Part shown: piece after piece, positions 36,242-46,538 of the stretch
How positions within the stretch are numbered: position 1 is the first letter of the stretch
How the letters are laid out: every line of letters begins with the position of its first letter
From: Sphingomonas sp. BK235
GTDB lineage: Bacteria; Pseudomonadota; Alphaproteobacteria; Sphingomonadales; Sphingomonadaceae
Assembly: GCF_004345855.1 (NCBI RefSeq)
Contig: NZ_SLXN01000002.1
Coordinates: 434,001-498,000 of the forward strand
Direction: 5' to 3'
Length of the DNA: 64,000 nt
Notes under the pieces: generated by a model
Told to the model about the DNA's origin: nothing
The model's database searches: none
The model's input: only the letters and a program-made list of their open reading frames with translations
Position numbers and translations under genes: made by a program

Positions 36242-39163
36242 TCACTCCGCCGCCTCAGCCTCCGCCTTCACGCCCGCCCCGCGCTTCCCCAGCAGCGGCG
36301 CGAGGTACCGCCCCGTATAGCTCCTTTTCTCCTTCACCACCTCCTCGGGCGTGCCGACCGCGACGATCTCGCCGCCCTTGACGCCGCCCTCGGGCCCCAG
36401 GTCGATGATCCAGTCGGCGGTCTTGATCACGTCCAGGTTGTGCTCGATCACCACCACGGTGTTGCCCTGCTCCACCAACGCGTGGAGCACCTCGAGCAAT
36501 TTGCGCACGTCCTCGAAGTGCAGCCCGGTCGTCGGCTCGTCGAGGATGTACAGCGTGTTCCCCGTCGCGCGGCGCGACAGTTCCTTGGCCAGCTTGACGC
36601 GCTGCGCCTCGCCGCCCGAGAGCGTCGTCGCCTGCTGGCCGACCTTGACGTAGCCCAGCCCGACCTCGACCAGCATCGCCATCTTGTCGCGGATCGGCGG
36701 CACGTTGGCGAAGAAGCCCGCGGCGTCCTCCACCGTCATGTCGAGCACGTCAGCGATCGAGTGGCCCTTGAACTTCACCTCGAGCGTCTCGCGATTGTAG
36801 CGCGCGCCGTGGCACACGTCGCAGGTGACGTAGACGTCGGGGAGGAAGTGCATCTCGATCTTGAGCACGCCGTCGCCCTGGCACGCCTCGCAGCGCCCGC
36901 CCTTGACGTTGAAGCTGAACCGCCCCGGCTTGTAGCCGCGCGCGAGGGACTCGGGCAGGCCGGCGAACCAGTCGCGGATCTGGGTGAAGGCGCCGGTGTA
37001 GGTCGCGGGGTTCGAGCGCGGGGTGCGGCCGATCGGCGACTGGTCGATGTCGATCACCTTGTCGAGATGCTGCAGCCCGGTGATCTTGTCGTGCTTGCCC
37101 GCCAGCACGCGCGCGCCGTTGAGCTGGCGCGCCGCCCCCGCGAACAACGTGTCGATGGTGAAGCTCGACTTGCCCGAGCCCGACACGCCCGTCACGCAGG
37201 TGAAGGAGCCGAGCGGGATCGAGGCGGTGACGCCGGTCAGGTTGTTGGCGCGAGCGTTGTGCACCGTCAGCTTCTTGCCCGAGCCCTTGCGGCGCTTGGC
37301 CGGCACCGGCACCTCGCGCACGCCGTTGAGATAGTCGGCGGTGACCGATCCCTCGCTCGCCAGCAGCTCGGGCAAGGTCCCCTGCGCCACCACCTGGCCG
37401 CCGCGCACGCCCGCGCCCGGCCCCATGTCGATGACGTAATCGGCGGTGCGGATCGCGTCCTCGTCATGCTCGACCACCAGCACGGTGTTGCCGAGGTCGC
37501 GCAGCCGGCGCAGCGTGGCGAGCAGCATGTCGTTGTCGCGCTGGTGCAGCCCGATCGAGGGCTCGTCGAGCACGTACAGCACCCCCGACAGCCCGCTGCC
37601 GATCTGCGAGGCGAGGCGGATGCGCTGGCTCTCGCCGCCCGAGAGCGTGCCCGAGGTGCGGTCGAGGTTGAGATAGTCGAGCCCGACATTGTTGAGGAAG
37701 CCGAGCCGCTCGATGATCTCCTTGAGGATCCGCTCGGCGATCGCGCGCTGCTGGTCGCCGAGATGGTTGGGCAGGTCGGTGAAGAAGGCGAGGGCGTCGA
37801 CCACGCTCAGCCGGGTGGCGTGGCTGATGTCCTCGCCCGCGATCTTGACCGCGAGCGCCTCGGGCTTGAGCCGCGCGCCGTGGCAGGTCTCGCACGGCTG
37901 CGACGACTGATATTTGGCGAGCTCCTCCTTGATCCACGCGCTCTCGGTGGAGAGCATGCGGCGGTTGAGGTTGCCGATCACGCCCTCGAACGGCTTCCTG
38001 ACGTCGTAGCTCTTCTTGCCGTCGATGAAGGTGAGGGTCACCGGCACGCCTTCGGTGCCGTAGAGGATCTTGTCCGCCACCTCGGGGTGGAGCTCGCCCC
38101 AGGGCGTGTCGAGCGAGAAGCCGAACTCGCGCGCCAGGCTCGCCATCACCTGCATGTAATAAGGCGAGGGCGGGTTGCTCTTGGCCCAGGGCACCACCGC
38201 GCCCTTCTTGATGCTGAGCTCGTGGTTGGGGACGATCAGGTCCTCGTCGAACACCAGTTTCTCGCCGAGCCCGTCGCACGCCGGGCAGGCGCCCTGGGGG
38301 GCGTTGAACGAGAAGAGGCGCGGCTCGATCTCGGCGATGGTGAAGCCGCTGACCGGGCAGGCGAACTTCTCGGAGAAGACGATCCGCCCCGGCGGCGCGT
38401 GGTCGCCCAGCACGACGCTCTCGGGGGTGCGCGGCTCGACCGGATCGGCCGGGTCGACATAGGCGAGCCCGTCGGCGAGCTTGAGCGCGGTCTCGAAACT
38501 GTCGGCGAGGCGCGTCGCGACGTCCTCGCGCACCACCAGGCGATCGACCACCACCTCGATGTCGTGCTTGTACTTCTTGTCGAGCGCGGGGGCCTCGTCG
38601 ATCTCATGGACCTCGCCGTCGATGCGGACGCGGGTGAAGCCCGCCTTCTGCCACTCGGCCAGCTCCTTGCGATACTCGCCCTTGCGCCCGCGCACGACCG
38701 GGGCGAGCAGGTACAGCCGCGTCCCCTCGGGCAGCGCCATCACGCGATCGACCATCTGGCTGACCGTCTGCGCCGCGATCGGCAGCCCGGTGACGGGCGA
38801 GTAGGGCACGCCGACGCGCGCCCACAGCAGGCGCATGTAATCGTAGATCTCGGTGACGGTGGCGACGGTCGAGCGCGGGTTGCGGCTGGTGGTCTTCTGC
38901 TCGATCGAGATCGCGGGGGAGAGGCCCTCGATATGGTCGACGTCGGGCTTCTGCATCAGCTCGAGGAACTGGCGCGCATAGGCCGACAGCGATTCGACGT
39001 AGCGGCGCTGGCCCTCGGCGTAGATCGTGTCGAACGCCAGGCTCGACTTGCCCGAGCCCGACAGGCCCGTGATCACGGTGAGCGTGTCGCGCGGGATGTC
39101 GACCGACACGTCCTTGAGATTGTGCTCGCGCGCGCCGCGGACGGAGAGGGTGGTAAGGGCCAT
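36242..39163 (-). CDS. uvrA: UvrABC system protein A
   Basis: This 973-aa ATPase is the damage-recognition subunit of nucleotide excision repair. Two ABC modules are present: Walker [10 protein letters not shown] near the N terminus and GVSGSGKSS in the second half, each with an LSGGE(S/A)QR signature and a DEP Walker B. Zinc-binding cysteine pairs CPAC and CEAC...CDVC flank the insert domains. ATG 39163 ([19 protein letters not shown]) is the conserved start. The C-terminal tail is slightly longer than in E. coli UvrA (940 aa). Confidence 0.97.
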   Translation of the reverse strand: MALTTLSVRGAREHNLKDVSVDIPRDTLTVITGLSGSGKSSLAFDTIYAEGQRRYVESLSAYARQFLELMQKPDVDHIEGLSPAISIEQKTTSRNPRSTVATVTEIYDYMRLLWARVGVPYSPVTGLPIAAQTVSQMVDRVMALPEGTRLYLLAPVVRGRKGEYRKELAEWQKAGFTRVRIDGEVHEIDEAPALDKKYKHDIEVVVDRLVVREDVATRLADSFETALKLADGLAYVDPADPVEPRTPESVVLGDHAPPGRIVFSEKFACPVSGFTIAEIEPRLFSFNAPQGACPACDGLGEKLVFDEDLIVPNHELSIKKGAVVPWAKSNPPSPYYMQVMASLAREFGFSLDTPWGELHPEVADKILYGTEGVPVTLTFIDGKKSYDVRKPFEGVIGNLNRRMLSTESAWIKEELAKYQSSQPCETCHGARLKPEALAVKIAGEDISHATRLSVVDALAFFTDLPNHLGDQQRAIAERILKEIIERLGFLNNVGLDYLNLDRTSGTLSGGESQRIRLASQIGSGLSGVLYVLDEPSIGLHQRDNDMLLATLRRLRDLGNTVLVVEHDEDAIRTADYVIDMGPGAGVRGGQVVAQGTLPELLASEGSVTADYLNGVREVPVPAKRRKGSGKKLTVHNARANNLTGVTASIPLGSFTCVTGVSGSGKSSFTIDTLFAGAARQLNGARVLAGKHDKITGLQHLDKVIDIDQSPIGRTPRSNPATYTGAFTQIRDWFAGLPESLARGYKPGRFSFNVKGGRCEACQGDGVLKIEMHFLPDVYVTCDVCHGARYNRETLEVKFKGHSIADVLDMTVEDAAGFFANVPPIRDKMAMLVEVGLGYVKVGQQATTLSGGEAQRVKLAKELSRRATGNTLYILDEPTTGLHFEDVRKLLEVLHALVEQGNTVVVIEHNLDVIKTADWIIDLGPEGGVKGGEIVAVGTPEEVVKEKRSYTGRYLAPLLGKRGAGVKAEAEAAE

Positions 39164-39285
39164 GCGGTCGTGTGTTCCAGATTTGTTCGGGCAGGTCCAG
39201 CGCCGGGCGCTTGCCCGCGCGATGTGGGACGCTAGGCTGCGGGCGACAAGGCGCACACGGGCACGCGCCGGCACGGGAGCAGGCG

Positions 39286-40239
39286 ATGCGGCAGGCTGAG
39301 CGGCGGAGCGGGCGGGCGCGCGGGCGAGCGGAGCGGCGCGGGGTGACGGCGGCGCGCGTGCCGGCCGGCGCGGCGCTGCTGGGGAGCGCGCTGGCGCTCG
39401 CCGCCGCGGCGCCGCCCGACCCCGCCCCGCTCGCGCCGCAGGGCAAATGGGTGGTCAATTACGGCGAGCGCGGCTGCGCGATGGCGCGCGCCTTCGGCCC
39501 CTCGGACGCGCCCGTGATCGTGGCGTGGCGCTCGCTGCCGTTCAGCGACCGCGTCGAGCTCAGCGTGCAGCGCCGCCTCGGCCAGCGCGGGCTGCGCCGC
39601 GGCGTGCTCACGATCGCGGTGGAGGGGCGCGGCGACGAGACCAGCTACGAGGCGTTCAACGGTACCGGCGACAAGCTCCGCACGCTGCGCGGCTGGACCA
39701 GCCCGGCCCTGTTCGCCGACCTGCCCGAGCGCGCGGTGCTGACGCTCACCCCCTCGAGCGAACCCGCGCTGGCGGTGTCGCTGGTCGGCACCGCGCGCGC
39801 GCTCGCCGCGCTGGCGCGCTGCAACGACGATATCGCGCGCGGCTGGGGCGTTGCGCCGGGCGAGCGCGAGGCGGTGGCGACCGAGGCGCAGTCGCGCGGC
39901 GACCCGGCGCGCTTCATCGGCCCCGAGGATTACGCCAAGGCGGCGGTGGCGCGCGGCGAGCTCGGCACCTCGGCGCAATTGTGGACGATCGCCACCGACG
40001 GGCGAGTCAGCGAGTGCCGCACCGTGATCCCGAGCGGCAGCGAGGCGCTCGACAAGGCGGGCTGCGACGCGGCGCGGCTGCGCGCGCGCTTCACCCCGGC
40101 GGTGGGGCGCGACGGCCGGCCGATGACGAGCCACACCACGCAGGTGATCAGATGGGAGCTGCCCGGCGCGTGGCAGGACGATCCCGCCTATCGCGCCTAT
40201 GTGCGCCAGCGCCGCGAGGCCGCGCGCGCCGAGGGTTGA
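39286..40239 (+). CDS. Exported hypothetical protein with TonB C-terminal-like domain
   Basis: This 317-aa protein starts at ATG 39286 (GGAGCAGG upstream). An Arg-rich lead (residues 1-~18) precedes a hydrophobic signal segment ([16 protein letters not shown]). Residues ~50-190 form an unnamed domain ([29 protein letters not shown]). The last ~90 residues ([19 protein letters not shown] ... [16 protein letters not shown]) resemble the TonB C-terminal fold used as a generic periplasmic binding domain. Sphingomonads carry many such proteins. It is divergent from uvrA. Confidence 0.75.
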   Translation: MRQAERRSGRARGRAERRGVTAARVPAGAALLGSALALAAAAPPDPAPLAPQGKWVVNYGERGCAMARAFGPSDAPVIVAWRSLPFSDRVELSVQRRLGQRGLRRGVLTIAVEGRGDETSYEAFNGTGDKLRTLRGWTSPALFADLPERAVLTLTPSSEPALAVSLVGTARALAALARCNDDIARGWGVAPGEREAVATEAQSRGDPARFIGPEDYAKAAVARGELGTSAQLWTIATDGRVSECRTVIPSGSEALDKAGCDAARLRARFTPAVGRDGRPMTSHTTQVIRWELPGAWQDDPAYRAYVRQRREAARAEG

Positions 40240-40284
40240 TCGCCCGCGGACGTGTCTTACCTTGCTGGCACACAGGAGGTGCGC

Positions 40285-40722
40285 ATGGGCAAGAAGAAGG
40301 GTGCGGACGGCAAGGCTTCGCGCGGGGGATCGGGCGGGGGCGCCGGCAAGCACGCGGGCAAAAGCGCGGGCCGGTCGGCGAAGCTGCCCAAGGAGCTGTT
40401 CGGCGTGAAGCTGCCCAAGGAGCTGCGCCGCCAGGGCGAGGCATGGATCGAGCGCGCCCAGTCGCCCGCGGGCCAGCAGGCGATCGCGAGCGCGCTGACC
40501 GCGGTGGCGGGCGTCGCCGCGAGCGCGGTCGCGGCCAAGGCGGCGGAGAAGGCCGCGAGGAGCGCGGCGCCGGCGGGCGGCGCGGGGGAGGCGCAGGGTG
40601 CGGGGGCCGCGGCGGCGGGCGCCGGCGGTGGCCAGCGCACGCGCGAGCAGGAGATCGGGGACGCGGTGACGCGGGTGGCGACGGCGTTCTTCGGCGGGTT
40701 GAAGGGGCCGAAACGCCCCTAA
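40285..40722 (+). CDS. Basic/Ala-rich hypothetical protein
   Basis: This 145-aa protein starts at ATG 40285 behind an excellent CAGGAGG. The N terminus is Gly/Lys/Ser-rich (KKKGADGKASRGG). Next come KLPKELFGVKLPKELRRQG, which repeats KLPKEL, and an Ala-rich helix (about 65-100) followed by a Gly/Ala linker and a helical end. No family is recognised. A GGGGC/GCCCC hairpin (40703-40720) overlaps its stop codon and may terminate it before the converging minus-strand pair. Confidence 0.65.
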   Translation: MGKKKGADGKASRGGSGGGAGKHAGKSAGRSAKLPKELFGVKLPKELRRQGEAWIERAQSPAGQQAIASALTAVAGVAASAVAAKAAEKAARSAAPAGGAGEAQGAGAAAAGAGGGQRTREQEIGDAVTRVATAFFGGLKGPKRP

Positions 40723-40764
40723 GCTCCCCCTCAGCGGCTTCAAACCACTGGAGAGCCGAGTTGA

Positions 40765-41523
40765 TTAGTGTAAGGTGATCAAGCGTGAGAATGCTGCGTC
40801 AGTAGCTGTCGCTTGCACGACATGCCCAGCTTGCGCAAGCGCCGTGACCCAGCTTCCAAAGCCATCTTGACTTGAAAGAACCGAAGTCCTGATTGGGGGA
40901 GATGGTAGAAGTTTTATATCACCAAACTTGGCTAAAGTTGAAGCGACAGATGGAAACCACGGCGTTACAGTCTCAAAGAGCGCGATATCGTCATTGTTTG
41001 TGACTACGGCATCTATCTGCCACGGTGTGTTTGATGCTCCTTTAAACTCGATTTCACGCCCAACTACACTAGAACCGTACAACCTCACTAACTTTGAAAA
41101 CAAGGCAGATTTGATGTCTGCTCGCTGTCGTTGATGGACGCGATTGGCAAAGCGGGAACACACTTCATTAGAGCAGTTTGCAATCGTCTTAATTGCACCT
41201 TCCAGCTGGCCTTCGGTAACAAGCACCTGAAAGGATCCATCGTTTAGCAGCGTTACTCCTGAAGCTTCCGCGACGGGGATTGCATGTTTTTGATACTGTC
41301 GACGATCGGCCCCCATAATCTCACACTCACGTGCTCCGAAGGCAAAATCGCTTACGATGAAATGTGGGGGACTCCGATCTATCCAAACAACAACCGCGCC
41401 GCCGCTTGGATACATTAACGGAGTTGTGATAAATGAGCCCGTTGTCTCGTGGCGAACGGCTACAAGGCGCTTTGCAGCGGCTGTGATTGCATCCTCAAAC
41501 GAGGTTGTTGTGCCTTGTTCCAT
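40765..41523 (-). CDS. Hypothetical protein, DUF1828-like N-terminal region
   Basis: This 252-aa protein has an ATG (41523) that overlaps the upstream gene's stop by one base (TGATG). The first ~110 residues (FITTPLMYPSGGAVVVWIDR, HFIVSDFAFGARECEIMG) have the layout I associate with DUF1828: a strand, then a TPL/TPF turn and then an SD turn. The rest (GREIEFKGASNTPWQIDAVV, IALFETVTPW) looks like a nuclease-type alpha/beta core with possible acidic and Lys/Gln residues, but I cannot confirm a catalytic motif. GC is clearly below the flanks. It forms a two-gene unit with the next entry. The role is unknown; a defence or toxin-antitoxin function is only a guess. Confidence 0.55.
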   Translation of the reverse strand: MEQGTTTSFEDAITAAAKRLVAVRHETTGSFITTPLMYPSGGAVVVWIDRSPPHFIVSDFAFGARECEIMGADRRQYQKHAIPVAEASGVTLLNDGSFQVLVTEGQLEGAIKTIANCSNEVCSRFANRVHQRQRADIKSALFSKLVRLYGSSVVGREIEFKGASNTPWQIDAVVTNNDDIALFETVTPWFPSVASTLAKFGDIKLLPSPPIRTSVLSSQDGFGSWVTALAQAGHVVQATATDAAFSRLITLH

Positions 41524-42086
41524 CACTCGCTTCCGAGGTCCAACACGTACTCCCACTCGGGAGTTTTTACAAGATCGATATTCATGATCCCGAACTTAAG
41601 ACCTACGTAGTCTCTAAAATCAATGAATTGTGACAATGTGGCGATGATGGGGCGAGCAATCGGCAGATTGTCGGGAGTAAGCGCGCCGGCTATATCGTCC
41701 CAGTTATCTTCGAATGAGTGCATGTGGGAGAGCATCTGTTCTTTATACCGTAAATCCTCTGGTCCTTTTCCCTTGTTATTGTGAGGCCTCATGGGATTCC
41801 ACTCCGCCCTACAAAGAGGCCCGGTTTCACCGGCGATCCTTACGCCGTGATATTCAAGTTGGAGTACTACTTCTCGGTCAGGAATATGCGATAGCGAAGA
41901 TCCTCGTAGGAAAAGACCTTCCTCAATGAGGCCGTCAATCGCCAAGGGGAGCTTTAACGAAAGTCGACGCCCGCTTGCAGTCCAGTCCGCAGACGTGGCG
42001 ATCATCTTTCTGGCTGTCACAAGGTCGTGAAGCGTCTCGGCCATCGTCGGGGTGTAGCTAAGCCGATCCGCATTGGCTAATTGCAT
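41523..42086 (-). CDS. Hypothetical protein, first gene of the lower-GC pair
   Basis: This is a 187-aa protein if it starts at ATG 42086; ATG 42044 (MAETLHDLV) is an alternative, and neither has a clear Shine-Dalgarno. It contains GRRLSLKLPLAIDGLIEEG, REVVLQLEYHGVRIAGETG, AEWNPMRPHNN and HMHSFEDNWDDIAG. The LQL..hG, NP, H.H order recalls the DUF6978 type of small proteins, from memory only. It is followed without a gap by the 252-aa protein. It is divergent from rpiA, so the pair has its own promoter, which I cannot pinpoint. Confidence 0.5.
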   Translation of the reverse strand: MQLANADRLSYTPTMAETLHDLVTARKMIATSADWTASGRRLSLKLPLAIDGLIEEGLFLRGSSLSHIPDREVVLQLEYHGVRIAGETGPLCRAEWNPMRPHNNKGKGPEDLRYKEQMLSHMHSFEDNWDDIAGALTPDNLPIARPIIATLSQFIDFRDYVGLKFGIMNIDLVKTPEWEYVLDLGSE

Positions 42087-42195
42087 TGTGATCAGATTGG
42101 TTGGTAGCGGCACGTCGGTTTGCCACGAAGGACGGATGTCGCGCTGCCTTAGCCTTGATGGTGCTCGTTGCCTGGCGAGGAAAGTGAGAGACCCC

Positions 42196-42864
42196 ATGCC
42201 CAACGACAAACGCCTCGCCGCCGAAGCCGCCGTCGCCGAGGTCACCCCCGGCCTCATCGTCGGCCTCGGCACCGGCTCCACCGTCGCGTATTTCATCGAC
42301 GCGCTCGCCGCGCGCGTCCGTGACGGCCTCGCGATCCGCGCCGTCGCCACCAGCCTCGACAGCGCCGAGCGCGCGCGCGCCGCGGGCATTCCCGTCGACG
42401 ATTTCGCCGACGTCGCGCAGGTCGATCTCACCGTCGACGGTGCCGACGAGCTCGACCCGCATTTCTACGCCATCAAGGGCGCGGGCGGCGCGCTGCTGCG
42501 CGAGAAGATCGTCGCCGCCGCCTCGGCGCGGATGGTGGTGATCGCGGACGGCGCCAAGCAGGTCGCCGCGATCGGCGCCGCCAAGCTGCCGGTCGAGGTG
42601 ATCCCCTTCGCGCGCGCCTTCGTCGCCGCGCGGCTCGCCGCGCTGGGCGCCGTCACGACCCAGCGCGACTCGCTCACCGACAACGGCAACCTCATCCTCG
42701 ACGCGCGCTTCGCCGCCTTCCCCGACCCGCGCGACCTCGCCCGCGCGCTCGACGCCACCCCCGGCGTGATGGGGCACGGGCTGTTCCTCGACGAGGTCGA
42801 CGCGGCGTACGTCGCACGCGACGGCGTCGTTACGCGACTGGAACGCGCCGCGCCGAGGCGTTAA
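42196..42864 (+). CDS. rpiA: Ribose-5-phosphate isomerase A
   Basis: This 222-aa enzyme interconverts ribose-5-phosphate and ribulose-5-phosphate. It has GLGTGSTVAYFI (phosphate loop), VDGADELDP (catalytic Asp pair), KGAGGALLREKIV (Glu and Lys) and DNGNLILD. The start ATG 42196 follows GAGGAAAGTGAGAG. It opens a non-oxidative pentose-phosphate group, with tkt and tal downstream. A 7-bp stem (ACCGGCG-GTG-CGCCGGT, 42884-42900) lies after its stop. Confidence 0.96.
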   Translation: MPNDKRLAAEAAVAEVTPGLIVGLGTGSTVAYFIDALAARVRDGLAIRAVATSLDSAERARAAGIPVDDFADVAQVDLTVDGADELDPHFYAIKGAGGALLREKIVAAASARMVVIADGAKQVAAIGAAKLPVEVIPFARAFVAARLAALGAVTTQRDSLTDNGNLILDARFAAFPDPRDLARALDATPGVMGHGLFLDEVDAAYVARDGVVTRLERAAPRR

Positions 42865-43003
42865 GGATGCGGTGAATCGGGCAACCGGCGGTGCGCCGGT
42901 GCGTTCGAGTGCGCGAGGTCCGGGGCGGTGACGTGCCCGGCGCGCGCCTATATTCTCACGGTGCGATCGAACCTGTTGCGACTAGACGAGGCGAGGGGCT
43001 GAC

Positions 43004-45079
43004 ATGACTGATACCGCTACCATCGACGCGGACGTCCACGAGGACGGCAGCCCCGAGCGGCTCCAGATCGACACCATCCGCACCCTGTCGATGGACGCAG
43101 TGCAGAAGGCCAATTCGGGCCACCCCGGCACGCCGATGGCGCTCGCGCCGGTGGGCTGGACGCTGTGGACCAAGTTCCTCCGCTACGACCCGCGCCACGC
43201 CGACTGGCCCAACCGCGACCGCTTCGTGCTGTCGGTCGGCCACGCCTCGATGCTGCTCTACTCGCTGCTGTATCTCGCGGGGGTCGAGGAGATCGACGCC
43301 GAGGGCAACAAGACCGGTCAGCCCGCGATCAGCCTGACCGACATCGAACAGTTCCGCCAGCTCAACTCCAAGACGCCCGGCCACCCCGAGTATCGCCACA
43401 CCACCGGCGTGGAGACCACCACCGGCCCGCTCGGCGCGGGCTGCGGCAACTCGGTCGGCATGGCGATCGCGGAGCGCTGGCTCGCGGCGCGCTACAACCG
43501 CCCGGGCTACGACCTGTTCTCGCACGACGTCTACGCTTTGTGCGGCGACGGCGACATGATGGAGGGCGTCGCGGCCGAGGCGGCGAGCCTCGCCGGGCAC
43601 CTCAAGCTCAGCAACCTGTGCTGGATCTACGACAGCAACCATATCTCGATCGAGGGCGGCACCGATCTGGCGTTCGACGAGGACGTCGGCGCGCGCTTCC
43701 AGGCCTATGGCTGGAACGTGATCCACGTCGACGACGCCAATGACGTCGGCGCGCTGTCGGCCGCGATCGAGACGTTCAAGAAGACGGACGATCGGCCGAC
43801 CTTCATCGTCGTCCACTCGGTGATCGGCTGGGGCAGCCCGCGCGCCGGCACCGAGAAGGCGCACGGCGAGCCGCTCGGCGCGGAGAATGTCGCCAAGACC
43901 AAGGAGGCCTATGGCTGGCCGGTCGACAAGGACTTCTACGTCCCCGCGGGCGTGAAGGAGGCGTTCGGCGAGGCGGTGGCGTCGCGCGGGGCCACGGCGC
44001 GCGACGAATGGGTGGCGCTGTTCGACCGCTATCGCGGCGCGTTCCCGGAGCAGGCGGGCGAGCTCGACCTGCTGCTCAAGGACGAGCTGCCCGAGGGCTG
44101 GGACAGCGAGATCCCGACCTTCGACGCCGACGCCAAGGGCGTGGCGAGCCGCGACGCGGGCGGCAAGGTGCTCAACGCGATCGTCAAGAAGGTGCCGTGG
44201 CTGGTCGGCGGCTCGGCCGACCTCGCCCCCTCGACCAAGACCGACGTCAAGGGCGCGCCCTCGTTCGAGGCGAGCAACTACGGCGGGACCAACTTCCACT
44301 TCGGCGTGCGCGAGCATGCGATGGGCGCGGTGGTCAACGGCATGGCGCTGTCGCACCTGCGCGCCTACGGCTCCACCTTCCTGGTGTTCCTCGACTATAT
44401 GCGCGCGCCGGTGCGGCTGGCGGCGATCATGGAGATCGGCGCGGTCTATGTCTTCACGCACGATTCGATCGGCGTCGGCGAGGACGGCCCGACCCACCAG
44501 CCGATCGAGCATCTCGCGACGATGCGCGCGATCCCCGGGCTCGACACGATCCGCCCGGGCGACGCCAACGAGGTGGCGGCGGCGTGGCGCGCGGTCATGA
44601 AGTCGGCCGATCACCCGACCGCGCTGGTGCTGTCGCGCCAGGCGCTGCCGACGCTCGACCGCTCGAAGTACGCGAGCGCGGACGGGGTGGAGCAGGGCGC
44701 CTATGTGCTGGCCGACTCGGACGGCACGCCCGACGTCATCCTGATCGCGACCGGCTCGGAAGTGGGGCTCGCGGTCGCGGCCTATGAGCGGCTCGTCGGC
44801 GAGGGCGTGAAGGCGCGCGTCGTCTCGATGCCGAGCTGGTTCCGCTACGAGCGCCAGGACGCCGCCTACAAGGAGAAGGTGCTGCCCAAGGCGGTGACCG
44901 CGCGCGTCGCGATCGAGATGGCGGGCTCGCTCGGCTGGGACCGCTATGTCGGCCTAGAGGGGCGGCAGATCACGATGTCGACCTTCGGCGCCTCGGCCCC
45001 GCTGGCGAAGCTGCAGGACAAGTTCGGCTTCACCGTCGAGAATGTCGTCAAGGTCGCCAAGGAGGCGATGGGGCGGTAA
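43004..45079 (+). CDS. tkt: Transketolase
   Basis: This 691-aa thiamine-diphosphate enzyme moves two-carbon units in the pentose-phosphate and Calvin routes. The TPP motif is GDGDMMEGVAAEAASLAGH with NLCWIYDSNHISIEG. The N-terminal SGHPGTPMALAP, the central GSADLAPSTKT and HFGVREHAMGA, and the C-terminal HDSIGVGEDGPTHQPIE are all intact. ATG 43004 (MTDTATIDADVHEDG) adds a short lead before the conserved start LQIDTIRTLSMDAV. It is followed by an inverted repeat and then tal. Confidence 0.97.
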   Translation: MTDTATIDADVHEDGSPERLQIDTIRTLSMDAVQKANSGHPGTPMALAPVGWTLWTKFLRYDPRHADWPNRDRFVLSVGHASMLLYSLLYLAGVEEIDAEGNKTGQPAISLTDIEQFRQLNSKTPGHPEYRHTTGVETTTGPLGAGCGNSVGMAIAERWLAARYNRPGYDLFSHDVYALCGDGDMMEGVAAEAASLAGHLKLSNLCWIYDSNHISIEGGTDLAFDEDVGARFQAYGWNVIHVDDANDVGALSAAIETFKKTDDRPTFIVVHSVIGWGSPRAGTEKAHGEPLGAENVAKTKEAYGWPVDKDFYVPAGVKEAFGEAVASRGATARDEWVALFDRYRGAFPEQAGELDLLLKDELPEGWDSEIPTFDADAKGVASRDAGGKVLNAIVKKVPWLVGGSADLAPSTKTDVKGAPSFEASNYGGTNFHFGVREHAMGAVVNGMALSHLRAYGSTFLVFLDYMRAPVRLAAIMEIGAVYVFTHDSIGVGEDGPTHQPIEHLATMRAIPGLDTIRPGDANEVAAAWRAVMKSADHPTALVLSRQALPTLDRSKYASADGVEQGAYVLADSDGTPDVILIATGSEVGLAVAAYERLVGEGVKARVVSMPSWFRYERQDAAYKEKVLPKAVTARVAIEMAGSLGWDRYVGLEGRQITMSTFGASAPLAKLQDKFGFTVENVVKVAKEAMGR

Positions 45080-45126
45080 TTCGCGGCGGCGGACGGGCGG
45101 CCGTCGTGTCGGCGACCGCTCACGTC

Positions 45127-45222
45127 CGTCATCCCGGCCTTGAGCCGGGATCCATGGTTCCGCAAGCGCCTCAATGGGCTCGTACGCGGCACGATGGATC
45201 CCGGCTCAAGGCCGGGATGACG
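45127..45222. repeat. Dispersed inverted repeat, copy 2
   Basis: CGTCATCCCGGCCTTGAGCC... and ...GGCTCAAGGCCGGGATGACG form ~28-bp perfect arms around a ~40-nt centre in the 259-bp tkt-tal gap. It is the same family as copies at 2429, 50369, 50557 and 54758. Confidence 0.85.
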
Positions 45223-45338
45223 TGGGCGGGGCGGCCGTGTCCCCGAGGAGCCGACCGCCCCGACCGCCCGCACAGGCTTATTCTACGCCCCCGTCGCCCC
45301 TATATCGGCGGGACGCGCGACGAGATGGAGGAAGGCGA

Positions 45339-46448
45339 GTGAGCAAGCTACAGGACCTCAGCGAGGCGGGCACCGCGGTGTGGCTCGACTTCGTCGACCG
45401 CAAGTTCCTCGAGCAGGGCGGCTTGCAGCAGCTGGTGGACAACGACGGGCTGACCGGCGTCACCTCCAACCCGACGATCTTCGAGAAGGCGATGGGGGCG
45501 GGCGACGCCTATGACGCGGGCTTCGCCGAGTTCGACCGCGCCAACCCCGGCGCCGCGCCGATGGCGCGCTACGAGGCGCAGGCGATCAAGGACATCCAGG
45601 CGGCGTGCGACACGCTGCTGCCGGTGTACCAGCGGCTGAACGCGGCGGACGGTTACGTCAGCCTCGAGGTCTCGCCCTATCTCGCGCTCAAGGGCCCCGA
45701 GACCGCCGAGGAGGCCGAGCGGCTGTGGCAGGCGGTCGATCGCCCCAATTTGATGATCAAGATCCCCGGCACCGACGACGGCGTCCGCGCGATCCGCGAC
45801 ACGATCGCCAAGGGGATCAACGTCAACGTCACTTTGCTGTTCGGCGTCGAGGCCTATAAGAAGGTCGCTTATGCTTATGTCGAGGGGCTCGAGGAGCGCG
45901 TCGGCAAGGGCCTGCCGGTCGACAAGATCGCCAGCGTCGCCAGCTTCTTCGTCAGCCGCATCGACAGCAAGATCGACGACAAGATCGACGCCGGCGTCGG
46001 CGGCGAGGAGGCGAAGGCGCTCAAGGGCAAGGTCGCGATCGCCAACGCCAAGCTGGCCTATGCCTGGTACGAGGAGTTCATCGCCTCGGAGCGCTGGCAG
46101 AAGCTCGCCGCCAAGGGCGCGCGCCCGCAGCGGCTGCTGTGGGCCTCGACCGGCACCAAGAACCCGGACTATCCCGACACGCTCTACGTCGACCAGCTGA
46201 TCGGGCCCGACACGGTCAACACCATGCCGCCCAAGACGATGGACGCTTTCCGCGACCATGGCACCGTGGCACAGACGCTCCAGCAGGACGTCGACGACGC
46301 GCGCCACGTGATCGCCGAGCAGGCGCGGCTCGGGCTCGACCTCGACGCGGTGACCAAGGAGCTGGTCGACGAGGGCGTGGCGAGCTTCTCCAAGTCGTTC
46401 GACGACCTGCTCGCGGTGATCAAGTCGAAGCAGCCCGCCGCGGTCTGA
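45339..46448 (+). CDS. tal: Transaldolase (Tal, ~370-aa subfamily)
   Basis: This 369-aa enzyme starts at GTG 45339 behind GGAGGAAGG. It has GLTGVTSNPTIFEKAM, SLEVSPYLA, MIKIPGTDDG (Schiff-base Lys region), INVNVTLLFG, SVASFFVSRID and LLWASTGTKNP. The length is that of the longer transaldolase subfamily found in actinobacteria and alphaproteobacteria, not the 215-aa MipB type. It works with tkt and rpiA in the non-oxidative pentose-phosphate pathway and is convergent with ruvA. Confidence 0.95.
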   Translation: MSKLQDLSEAGTAVWLDFVDRKFLEQGGLQQLVDNDGLTGVTSNPTIFEKAMGAGDAYDAGFAEFDRANPGAAPMARYEAQAIKDIQAACDTLLPVYQRLNAADGYVSLEVSPYLALKGPETAEEAERLWQAVDRPNLMIKIPGTDDGVRAIRDTIAKGINVNVTLLFGVEAYKKVAYAYVEGLEERVGKGLPVDKIASVASFFVSRIDSKIDDKIDAGVGGEEAKALKGKVAIANAKLAYAWYEEFIASERWQKLAAKGARPQRLLWASTGTKNPDYPDTLYVDQLIGPDTVNTMPPKTMDAFRDHGTVAQTLQQDVDDARHVIAEQARLGLDLDAVTKELVDEGVASFSKSFDDLLAVIKSKQPAAV

Positions 46449-46538
46449 TCGCTCGCGGGGGGCGGGCTGGCGCCTGCTCCCCGCGACCGCGGGTGCGACC
46501 GGGCCATCGCGCGCCCGCGCCCCGCGCCGGCGCGCGGC

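Noticed and set aside
36440..39235. 931-aa open frame antisense to uvrA
   Set aside because: Mirror of uvrA codon bias; no recognisable fold and the uvrA frame is intact.
40765..41523. Firm call as an anti-phage nuclease
   Set aside because: No catalytic motif could be confirmed by eye; kept as hypothetical.
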